Assembly: GCF_022539505.1 (NCBI RefSeq)
Contig: NC_061514.1
Span: 245,942,124 to 246,006,123 of the forward strand
DNA: 64,000 bases
Direction of reading: 5' to 3'
Source: Lolium rigidum
Lineage: Eukaryota; Streptophyta; Magnoliopsida; Poales; Poaceae
Part shown: positions 45,671 to 54,318 of the stretch, one piece after another
Numbering within the stretch: the first letter of the stretch is position 1
How the letters are laid out: every line of letters begins with the position of its first letter
Position numbers and translations under genes: made by a program
Notes under the pieces: generated by a model
What the model saw: only the letters and a program-made list of their open reading frames with translations
The model's database searches: none
What the model was told of the DNA's origin: nothing

Positions 45671-46873
45671 CATGAAATTAAGCTGCTCTACGAGATAGAG
45701 CAGATCACATACGGAGAGTGCGGTAGGCACGTTCAACGCCTCCGGGTAGCGCGTGTGACTCGCTTGGAGGTTGCGCAGGTGAATCCCAAGTGCTTTGTGT
45801 TTGGCCATGTACGCATGCACGTTCACGGTCCTTCCAACTCTAGCGCCACATCTGCCAATGGATTCAGCATGGTTCACCGGGGAGTTGAAGTCGGTGGCGC
45901 GGAGCTTCCTGTTGCGGAAGGGGCACTTGTAAATGCCTCGAGCAAAAGGGCCATCGTAATGGCCGGACTGCAGCCTCCCGAGGACGTGACGAGTCTTGGT
46001 GTGGAAGGACTCGTCGTCGCCGTCGACGTCGTCGCTTCTGCACCTGTCACGTAGCACCAAAGATCGTGCAAAAAACACGGAGTCAATTGCAACGATGATG
46101 GAACAGAGAGTGAACAAAAAATCATGCATGATAATATGGGCTCGAAAAAAAGAGGTAGCCTCATTTACATTGGACACACTTATATCCAGGATTTGAGTCA
46201 GCAAACCAAAGATCATGCACAACAAATTTGTACACACCAATTGTTTACTGACCAAACCCCGAATCAATTTATGCCCAAATATTCATCATCATCGGCACAA
46301 ATCTTAAACAAAAGCAAATCACAAACACTAATAACGCAAGATCTAACACAAAAGGATCGAACTAGGAACGGACGAACGAGTAATAACGCAAGATCTAACA
46401 AAAAAGGATTGAACTAGGAACGAGACGAACCGTAATAACGGTAGATCTAACACAAAATGATTGAAATGAGATAAGAACTAGGGAACAAAGGGTTACCTCC
46501 GGCTCGTTGTCGACGATGGTGGTGTCGTAGGGGTTCTCCGGCGCGTCGTACTGCACTTGGTTCGTACGGGTCCCAATCGACGGGGACCGGACTGGTGGCG
46601 GCGGCCGATGCGCCGGCTGCTACGTTGGAAGCAGCGACAGGGGCCTGGACGGGGGCGGCGGCCGATGCGCCGGCTGCTACGTTGGAAGCAGCGACGAGGG
46701 GCCTGGACGGGGGCGGCGGCCGATGCGCCGGCTGCTACGTTGGAAGCAGCGACAGGGGCCTGGACGGGGCGGCGGCCGATGCGCCGGCTGCTACGATGGA
46801 AGCAGCGACGGGGGCCCGGACGGGGCGGCGGCCGATGTGCCGACAATGGGCATCTCATTCTTCTCCATCGCCG
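45671..46873 (-). pseudogene. XS-type zinc-finger gene fragment carried by J
   Basis: The ATG at 46873 starts MEKNEMPIVG, followed by an Ala/Pro-rich repeat (57-bp units) and a segment reading VQYDAPENPYDTTIVDNEPE in another frame, then a donor (GAG|GTAACC near 46496) and an intron to about 46050. The second exon, to 45671, has an acidic stretch and YKCPFRNRKLRATDF followed by VNHAESIGRCGARVG and HAYMAKHKALGIHL. The Cys-x2-Cys/His layout resembles the zf-XS finger of SGS3/FDM-type RNA-silencing proteins, with the second Cys replaced by Arg. The repeat array has frame-changing indels, so the gene is probably dead. The assignment is tentative; exact splice junctions are uncertain. Confidence 0.45.
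46604..46860 (-). repeat. 57-bp coding minisatellite in the XS-like gene
   Basis: GCCGATG recurs at 46604, 46661, 46719, 46775 and 46831: spacings 57, 58, 56, 56. In frame each 57-bp unit gives 19 residues of the type GASAAAPVQAPVAASNVAA; the one-base changes move copies out of frame. Confidence 0.75.
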
Positions 46874-47660
46874 GCGGTTTTCTTCGGGGTTTTTTCTTCG
46901 GTTGTGGAGAAGATGATGGGACAGGAGAGGCGGTTGCGGTGAGCCGGTGAGAACGTGCGTCGAGGGAGAGAAAGAGGGGCTCTATAAAGACGAAGGTGGC
47001 GTGTACCGCAACACGCGTCCGCTATGCACGGCAACACGCGTCCGCTATGCACGGCTGCAGCGTGCACCGCTACCCGAGTCTAACCCCGGGACGTTTGGTG
47101 TACTCGGTTATAACCTCGGGCCTTATACAGAAATTTTATCCGTACTCGGTTTTCCCCTCGAGGACTTAGACCGGCAAGTGCAATATACTCAGTTTTACCC
47201 TCAAGTAGCTGGTCAACGGAGAGTCAACAAATGAGATTAACATAGCTAATTGAGTCATTTCATGCGCAAAAAAATCCAAAAAAATAAAAACATAGTGGCA
47301 ACTACTCATGGAGTCTTCCTACGCAACCTCGCCACCTAGAAAACCTTAACAAACATATATAAATCAAGTTTTACCACAAATTGCCACTTCTCGGAATCAC
47401 TAGTGTAGCTATGAAGATGCATGGTTTTCCACCCAAACCCCTTTGCAAAACATCTTTCCCAAAACATAGTTTGTCTAAATGATGCCATAATTGTCACACT
47501 CATGTATATTTGAATTGCAAATAATTTGATGTAGCCCAATATGAATTATATTGTACAAAACACACATTTTTCATTTTGTAATTCTTTTGTTTGAATCCCT
47601 TAGTCTATTTACTATTTATGTGCCCTTGGATTCTTAGTACTACTCAGTTTTGCCCTCAAG
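46874..47660. other. Central region of J with internal copies of the terminal motif
   Basis: No gene. At 47098-47200 there are several diverged copies of TACTCGGTT...CCTCGAG and TACTCAGTTTTACCCTCAAG, and one more at 47639-47661. They resemble the subterminal part of the TIR and may mark the end of an older element joined into J. Confidence 0.45.
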
Positions 47661-47790
47661 TACTGTCACAAATGCTCCGAGAAGCCCAAACTTATCCCGA
47701 TTGGTTGAGCCGTTGTCACACGGATCGACTCCACGAACCGTTGATCCACTGATCTAACGGGCAGTATACCCCTATCCGTCTCTTCGTGGC

Positions 47791-47847
47791 AACCTCTGTC
47801 TCTCTCTCTCTCTCTTCGTGGCCACCCATCTCTCTCTCTCTCTCTAT
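47791..47847. repeat. CT microsatellite
   Basis: Two runs of (CT)n, each of about 8-9 dinucleotides, separated by TTCGTGGCCACCCAT. Confidence 0.8.
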
Positions 47848-47900
47848 CGGTGGAGAATGCAATGACGAGTTTTCCACTTAATATATAGTATTGGTATAAA

Positions 47901-48690
47901 CATGAGGCATACATATTTGCGGATTTCGGTGATTGCATTATTTGTCAGCCCTCTAACAATTATCAACTATCTTGAGCTGTCCTTTTCTTTTAGGGAATAT
48001 AGTTTGGGATATAGTATTGGCATTTTGAAACGGCCTAAAAGTGGTATAATTTTGTTATAAACATGAGGCATACATTTTTGCAGATTTCGGCGATTGCATT
48101 ATTTGTCACCCCTCTAACAATTATCAACTATCTTTAGCTGTCCTTTTCTTTTAGGGAATATAGTTTGGGATATTGTATTGGTATTTTGAAGGGACCCTAT
48201 TTTGAAAGGGATCCCATTTTGAAACGGCCTAAAAGTGGTATAATTTTGTTATAAACATGAGGCATACATATTTGCGGATTTCGGTGATTGCATTATTTGT
48301 CACCCCTCTAACAATTATCAACTATCTTTAGCTGTCCTTTTCTTTTAGGGAATATAGTTTGGGATATGGTATTGGTATTTTGGAAAGGCCTAAAAGTGGT
48401 ATAATTTTGGTATAAACATGAGGCATACATATTTGCGGATTTCGGGGATTGCATTATTTGTCACCCCTCTAACAATTATCAACTATCTTGAGCTGTCCTT
48501 TTCTTTTAGGGAATATAGTTTGGGATATAGTATTGGTATTTTGAAACGGCCTAAAAGTGGTATAAATTTGTTATAAACATGAGGCATACATTTTTGCGAA
48601 TTTCGGCGATTTCATTATTTGTCACCCCTCTAACAATTATCAACTATCTTTAGCTGTCCTTTTCTTTTAGGGAATATAGTTTGGTAATTT
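47901..48690. repeat. 161-bp tandem repeat array inside J
   Basis: CATGAGGCATACAT recurs at 47901, 48062, 48256, 48417 and 48578: spacings 161, 194, 161, 161; the last unit is truncated. The 194-bp unit contains a 33-bp internal duplication around TTTTGAA...GGGATCCCATTTTGAA (about 48185-48220). Units are AT-rich and very similar, so amplification is recent. Confidence 0.88.
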
Positions 48691-48780
48691 CGGTGAATGC
48701 ACACACTAACTTTGAAAACAACTACAAGTACATCCCAACTGAATAATGGATTTGTAACTAGGTATCCCTTGTAACAACTT

Positions 48781-49330
48781 CTAGCGCCCGGTGAGCAATG
48801 ATAAGAATCCGATCGTAATTATACAACAAAAAAAACAACCAGCCATCGGATTAGCTTGCTTCTTCAACTCGATCAGCTGCCTTAACCGATTGTTCATTTT
48901 CTTCAGTTCTCCCTTCACTTCCACCAGTTCTGCATTGGGAGCATTAGGCATAATCGGAAGGTCCCTAATCGGAACGGCTCCTCTCTCCGCCGCATTCTCT
49001 ACGACAAGTCCCCCCTCCCAAATTGCGCCCCCCAATAGCGCCAATTGATTCCCGCAACCGAAGCCTCCGAACGTACACATCGATCCACTCGAAATGCCTG
49101 CATTTCTTCAAGATCTGAAAACAACAACGTGAACCCTAAATCCCAAATTCGAGGGAATAACAAGAAAATCGAGAGAAAACAGAGAAATTGGAGCGAGATC
49201 TAACCTTATCCCCCTCTCTATATGGCAAGCTCTCGCATGCAACGAACTCACGTCCACGGTTGCCGTTCTCGTCCGTCTTACGGATCGACCGCTTCGGAGG
49301 CTCTCGGCGTGGGCAGTCAGTGGCATCTTG
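48781..49330 (-). pseudogene. GRF-type zinc-finger gene carried by J
   Basis: Two exons on the minus strand. Exon 1 (about 49330-49205) reads DCPRREPPKRS, then NGNRGREFVACESLPYREGD; a canonical intron 49204-49115 (GTTAG...TTTTCAG, 90 bp) follows; exon 2 continues ILKKCRHFEWIDVYV. The Cys...GREFxxC...CxxFxW pattern fits the GRF zinc finger, a DNA/RNA-binding module common in plant transposon-captured genes. Further on, after a frameshift, the frame 49080-48781 has a helical Lys/Glu stretch (VKGELKKMNNRLRQLIELKK) and a hydrophobic tail (CFFCCIITIGFLSLL) that could be a membrane anchor. The first Cys of the finger seems lost, so it is probably non-functional. Family assigned by motif only. Confidence 0.5.
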
Positions 49331-49645
49331 TCAAAGGCACGGGTCCATACTGCGGCCATGAAGAACGGGAGGTCGAAGAGAAACTAGACATCACCCGCGT
49401 GCCGGAGAAGGGCTGCCGCCGGCGGAGAAGAAGAACAATGGGGCGCGGAGAAAGAAAGGGGAAGCAATGGCACGGGCATGGGCGCGGGGCTAGCTCGGGC
49501 TCCCATTTTGCAACGGTCACCCGGGTAAGCTGTGGGTCCGGCGCTCTCACGTGGACAAGTTGTGGGTCCCACGATGATCCGGATAAGTGGAGACGTGTCC
49601 ACTGCGGGGCACCAACAGCGGCCCCACTTGCCGGCACCAACCAAC
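49331..49645. other. Right subterminal region of J
   Basis: GC-rich; no clear gene. Probably promoter and leader of the GRF-like gene on the minus strand. Confidence 0.35.
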
Positions 49646-49784
49646 GTCAACTAAACGGGATTCCTTCCGTCCGAGCTCTTTCTGCGGGTTATAGACAAGA
49701 AGTTGGGGAAAACTGAGGAAAAACTAAGGAGCTGGGGAAAACTGAGTACAACTAAGGACCCGAGGGCACGAAAATAGAAATCCC
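49646..49784 (-). repeat. Right terminal inverted repeat of J
   Basis: 139-bp inverse partner of 45088-45223, ending GAAATCCC, followed by the 9-bp TSD. Confidence 0.85.
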
Positions 49785-50065
49785 ATACATCTAATCCTTT
49801 GTTTACAGCAAGCCGGTGAGATTGACAACCTCGCTGTTACGTTGGGGCAAAGTTCTGTGATTGTGTTGTGCAGGTTCCACGTTGGCGCCGGAATCCCTGG
49901 TGTTGCGCCACACTACACTCCTCCGCCAACAACCTTCAACGTGCTTCTTGGCTCCTACTGGTTCGATAAACCTTGGTTTCTTTCTGAGGGAAAACTTGCT
50001 ACTGTGCGCATCACACCTTCCTCTTGGGGTTCCCAACGGACGTGTCAACTACACGCATCAATGAT

Positions 50066-51688
50066 GCTAGATCATTTGTGTGAGCTATTAAGGCTAATTA
50101 AGTCTACTTAAGTATTGTTTGGTGATTGTATCCTCGTATTCGTTTATAGACGTTAGTACCGGAGACTATCAAGAGGAGGAGGTATTCTACCAAGAAGAAG
50201 AAGAGAACTTTCATCACTACCCCAATCAAGGCAAGCTAGACTAATGCAAGTTATAGTTTTGCAAGCTAATATTCTTGCAAAGTGAAAAGCTCTACAAAAG
50301 CAAGGCATCACCACTTTTTACTTTATGCTTAATGGACCTATCCCAAGTTTTTACTTTACAAGCTTTATTGATTTTGATTTATCAAAGTTTAGTTTTGATT
50401 CATGATTCACTTGGTTTAGTTAAGGAGTAGTGCAAGAGCATCACACTTAGCCTAGAAAGCTATAAGCTAGTTAGCCCCTCTCATGACTAGTTGCTAGTGC
50501 TAAGATTAAAAATGACTACTCTAGATGGGAACTTGTGAAAACCAATGACTTTGAAAACCTTGGAATGATGAGTCATTCTATTGAAAGATTTTTGAAGGTG
50601 AATATGACTTGTGAATGACTTGGTGAATTTTACAAAACTGATGGTTGGGTTCGGATGCGATACCATTCCAATTTTACAAGTACCCCCACAATACCTGAAT
50701 CTGGGTAAGGCTTAGCTGGAAACTTATATATTTTAGTATGCGTTCCCTCTGAACAAGCATCATAGGGGTTATGCCGAGGCTGCCTCCCTCGAAAGTGAAA
50801 TGAGGTGAATGTCCTACCCAAGCCCTGTGCAGTTTCCAGGTTGACGGTTGGTCTTCACTGGGAGGCCAAGCTCATGGGGAGAGGTGCCTATACTAGGGTA
50901 TGTAAATGAAAGGTTATGATTGGTAGCTCGTGCACTGCGTGCGATAAATCAGGACCAGTTACCCCTGACGGACTATTGCAATTGTTGTGGCACAAGTGTA
51001 CGACCTCTGCAGAGTTTAAGCTATTCGAATAGCCGCGTCCGCGGTCATGGACAGTTGGAAAGGCCATACTGTTCCGTCATCAGAACTTTTCCAAAATATG
51101 AATGGTGACTTGTGACTTGAATTTGAAAGGTGACTTTGACTTTGAATCACAACAGAGTTGTGGGAATGACACTAATTTTCCCACTTGAGTTAAGTTAGGC
51201 AATTGAGGAGTCTCTGTTTATTAAATGCTTACGAAATAAAACTGGCTTTATGCAAATGAACCTAGAGCTTAGAACCCCATTGATATAATTGTTAGTGCTT
51301 ACACTAGTATTAGTTTGCGAGTACTTTAAAGTACTCATGGCTGTGTCCCTGGCTATTCAAATGGCCAGACTATGAAGATGAGCCCCAGTACCAGGATGAA
51401 GGACAGCAGGACGTCTACAACAACTAGGACCACTCCTGACGTCAACACTTGCCTGTGGAACAGATGGACCTCTACTACGTATTTCCGCTATGTGTTATGT
51501 AATTGATCATTAGATCAAGTGTTGTAATGAGACTAGATCATGTGATCCTTTTTGATGTAAGACTATTATGGTGTTGTAATGAATGATGTTCTGTGATATC
51601 AATCTATTATGTCTCGCAAAAACAATATTCCTGGGATTGCGATGAATGGCATAATAGGCATCTGGACTTAATAATCCGGGTGTTGACA
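50066..51688 (+). repeat. Element H 5' LTR, right part
   Basis: 1623 bp that complete the LTR after solo LTR I; ends CCGGGTGTTGACA. No gene. Confidence 0.75.
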
Positions 51689-51691
51689 AGT

Positions 51692-51703
51692 TGGTATCAG
51701 AGC
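51692..51703 (+). other. Primer-binding site of H (initiator tRNA-Met type)
   Basis: TGGTATCAGAGC, three bases after the LTR end; the classic primer site of many plant gypsy and copia elements. Confidence 0.85.
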
Positions 51704-51919
51704 CATTGTTTGACCTTAGGAGACCCTAGTTAGAATGGACGTCTGAAAAACTTAGTTACAAAACCAATGAAGTGAATATTTATGAAAAGTTATTCTCACT
51801 CTTATCCTTGAGATATTTTTCAAAATGAGAAATTCATGCTCTACTTTTCCTTGAAAATTCTACATAAAAGTTTGCACACTTGATCACTTCTCTAACTCAC
51901 TCATCCTAATTCTTCATAG

Positions 51920-52393
51920 ATGGAGTACAACTGTGAGTCCTATCAACTTGGCCATGGAGGAAACTTAATGTTCGAGAAGGATTTGAAGCAATTAGTTGAA
52001 TATCTAGGACGCCCCTATCCCGAGTTCTTCGGAACACCACTCAATAATCAGTCGGGAGGACCACCTCGGTGGGAAGTTACTGCAGATCTAAGAGGAAGAC
52101 TTGGACCCCCAATATGGGAAACCATATGGTTTTCTGTAACGGGAAATACTTGGAAGGATGGAATAGCCAAAGCCATGCAAGAAGCAATTGCCCGTCTGTG
52201 TGGACAAAATGAGAACAAGATCAAGAACACTCGCTTCTTTTACTACCCAAGACATGACCCCATGGGAAGGCCAATAACCATGCCACCGCACCCGGAGATG
52301 AACCACTATGTGGCATATCTAGATTTCATGTTGTACAAGACCCGCAAGGAGTTGGACAACGCCCTCACCTCTCGCCAAGCACATTACCCGTGA
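51920..52393 (+). CDS. 157-aa ORF of element H, unknown function
   Basis: First frame after the primer site of H: ATG at 51920, stop TGA at 52391-52393, uninterrupted. It does not look like gag: no capsid-type helices and no zinc knuckle. Visible features are LVEYLGRPYPEFFGTPLNN, a Trp-rich middle (PPRWEVTADLRGR, PIWETIWFSVTGNTW) and a helical end (YLDFMLYKTRKELDNALTS). Trp/Tyr-rich composition and regular hydrophobic spacing suggest a folded domain. It may be a conserved protein of a non-autonomous long-LTR family; I do not recognise it. K follows 160 bp later. Confidence 0.55.
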   Translation: MEYNCESYQLGHGGNLMFEKDLKQLVEYLGRPYPEFFGTPLNNQSGGPPRWEVTADLRGRLGPPIWETIWFSVTGNTWKDGIAKAMQEAIARLCGQNENKIKNTRFFYYPRHDPMGRPITMPPHPEMNHYVAYLDFMLYKTRKELDNALTSRQAHYP

Positions 52394-52552
52394 AGACGAA
52401 GAATCCACCCTGAAGAGTAGTATCACTAAAGCACTTGAGTAGGTGTGAGTTTGTATCAGGATCCCCTTGTATCGTAGAACGAATGAATGGTTGTTCAAAC
52501 CAATGGTGTGTTAGATTTGTAATGTGTGATGCTTGGTGACAAGGTATTAACT
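52394..52552 (+). mobile_element. Element H internal region before K
   Basis: Non-coding; ends where the K LTR begins (TGTCAATG at 52553). Confidence 0.5.
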
Positions 52553-52923
52553 TGTCAATGCCTACAAGTAGTAGACTAGGGTTTCGTTGGATGTAGAGGG
52601 CAAGTAGATCTCGAAGGTTTCAGCCGAAAAGTACTCGACGATGTAAAAGCTAGGGTTTGAAAAAACAATGATTCGATCCTTTCTTTGTCCCTCGGCTCCC
52701 CCTTATATAGGAGACAGAGCCGAGGGATTCGTGACACACAAGTTTACAGAGTCCGGGAGGGTCTCTAACCCGTCCCGCAAGATTACAAATAATGCGTCCT
52801 ATTACAACTCTAGCTTTCCTTAATAGTATCTTGGGCTTCCGAATCTCTTTATCCTTCGGGTCGTGGGCCTTCATTAAACCCCGGGTACCTTCTTCGGCAG
52901 GCCCATTGGGGATGCCTATGTCA
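52553..52923 (-). repeat. Element K 3' LTR
   Basis: About 371 bp. On the minus strand it starts TGACATAGGCATCCCC; the far end (52553) is less sure because no second LTR is in view. A TATA box (CTATATAAGG on the minus strand, 52704-52713) lies inside a 10-bp inverted repeat, TCCCTCGGCT (52690-52699) and AGCCGAGGGA (52720-52729). Confidence 0.65.
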
Positions 52924-52940
52924 GTAGCCCCCGAGATTTT
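52924..52940 (-). other. Polypurine tract of K
   Basis: Minus strand AATCTCGGGGGCTAC directly before the LTR start TGACATAGG. Confidence 0.65.
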
Positions 52941-54318
52941 GTTTGAATCGTAGAGTCAGGGAAAATCTCCACCTTTACATTTACTCGATAACTTTGAACT
53001 TTACCACATATCTTTGCATACGAATTTCTATATTGTACAGGGATAATGGTAGTTGGGGCTAGTTCATCTGACGGATCAGGTACTAGTTAACTGCTCTAGT
53101 GGAAATCCGCAAAAACCTACTTCAAGATCACGTCCCTGGACATGATCTCGGGATACTGGTGTAAACTTTGACAGGTGCCGCTTAAGGTCTTACCATTCTG
53201 TTGAGTCCCAGTCATATTTATCGGGTACCTAACGCGTCCGTTAGGATTTTTCTTCGTATCTGTTGATACGGAAAAAAGTAGCAAACCGACGTCAGAGAGG
53301 GCGCTACGCCACACAAAACGGATCTGGGGTCTTACTTTCGCAAAGTTTTGCGGCATTCAGAAATTGTTCGCAACTTTGGCGTTCTGAGAATATATTGTCG
53401 AGTGCTTTTTCGGCTGTTGGAATAGCACATTTTATTGAGTCAACGGATGACTTATATTGCTCTCCCGATGGGAGTATATGCAGAGTTATTTATATAACTC
53501 GAAATATGCTCACTTTTTCTTCTTCTTTTTCTCTCTCTTTTTTATAATTTCATCGGGCACGCGAACAGCGTTCCCGATGGGAGTAGCCCCCGAGGCTACA
53601 GCCAAGGACTGGTGCTTGGTTGTAGGCTCAACACTTTAATGCCTCGTGTCGCTATATTGTCATTCTTTCTCGAACTTTTATATCTATCGGGTGCGCGAAC
53701 AGCGCTCCCGATGGCAGTAGCCCCCGAGGCTATGGACAAATGCTTGCATTTGTTCATAGGCTCTCGCCATTTCTATTTTGCCATACTCAATTTTTTTCCT
53801 TTTTTCCAAAGTAGCCCCGAGCATTTGGGAAAAAACTTGTATTTGATCAAAGGCTCTCGAAATAATCAATAATCTTCTCGTTGTCGCTCTTCTTATGAAA
53901 CTTCATAGCCGAGATTTTCTTTTATCAAGGTGACATCATTGCCGATGATAGCCACGACCAATTTATCGGGAAGACACGGGTAATTTTCTCTCTCGTCTTG
54001 CGGGCCCAGAAATCTCATCAATTTGACACGTTGTGCAAGTGGGGGACACACGTCCTCCGCTTTTCCTGGCGCACGCACTGTAACGCCTTCATACTGAAAT
54101 TACTTTGTTACCCTTATTCCACGTGTACACCATCTATCTCACATTTCCTCCATCCAACGGTGCGCCGATTGACCGCACCTTTATTTAAGGTCATCGTCTT
54201 CCTCCTTCCACACTTTCGCTCGCGCCGCTCCTCTGCTCTCCTCTGCCAAAATCCTTCCTTGCGCCCCATAGTTCTTTGAGCTCCACCACGCTCGCACTGT
54301 GCTCCTGCGCCATTGTTG
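52941..54318. repeat. Spacer of K with repeated PPT-like blocks
   Basis: No gene over 1.4 kb. Blocks with CGCGAACAGCG, CCCGATGG and AGTAGCCCCCGAGGCTA start near 53555 and 53688, about 133 bp apart, and a third, shorter AAGTAGCCCCGAG is at 53810. Each repeats the PPT core on the minus strand (CTCGGGGGCTAC). Near the right end TTTATTTAAGG (54180-54190) may be the TATA region of the antisense gene. Confidence 0.6.

Larger units (their letters stand above)
45088..49784. mobile_element. MULE J: Mutator-like transposon with captured gene fragments
   Basis: 4697 bp with long terminal inverted repeats beginning GGGATTTCTATTTTCGTGCC, flanked by a perfect 9-bp duplication ATACATCTA (45079-45087 and 49785-49793). 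Inside are an XS-like zinc-finger gene remnant, a 57-bp coding repeat, internal copies of the terminal motif, a 161-bp tandem array and a GRF-like zinc-finger gene, but no transposase. TIR length, TSD size and gene fragments fit a Pack-MULE; it would need a MURA transposase in trans. Confidence 0.88.
43775..50060 (+). mobile_element. Solo LTR I of the F family, split by MULE J
   Basis: Starts TGATACGTCCCAAACG and ends ACACGCATCA; perfect ATGAT duplication at 43770-43774 and 50061-50065. Without J and one copy of its TSD it is 1580 bp, matching the LTRs of F (1582 and 1602 bp), which it resembles throughout in opposite orientation. No internal region, so a solo LTR. Confidence 0.87.
40611..52552 (+). 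mobile_element. Element H: long-LTR retrotransposon, 5' part, split by I
   Basis: 5' LTR from TGTAACATCC (40611) to GTGTTGACA (51688), interrupted by I; 4787 bp without I. The primer site TGGTATCAGAGC (51692-51703, initiator-Met type) follows, then a 157-aa ORF (51920-52393) of unknown function, and the element is cut at about 52552 by K. Start and primer-site type fit the Tekay/Del-like chromoviruses, but no gag or pol is visible. The rest of H, if present, lies beyond K. TSD not verifiable (left flank CTGAG). Confidence 0.75.

Noticed and set aside
46493..46942. Four overlapping ORFs on both strands in MULE J
   Set aside because: All are readings of the same 57-bp minisatellite; only the minus-strand Ala/Pro-rich frame fits the gene.
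47901..48690. Tandem array considered as a CRISPR array
   Set aside because: Whole 161-bp units are repeated without unique spacers, and the genome is a plant's.
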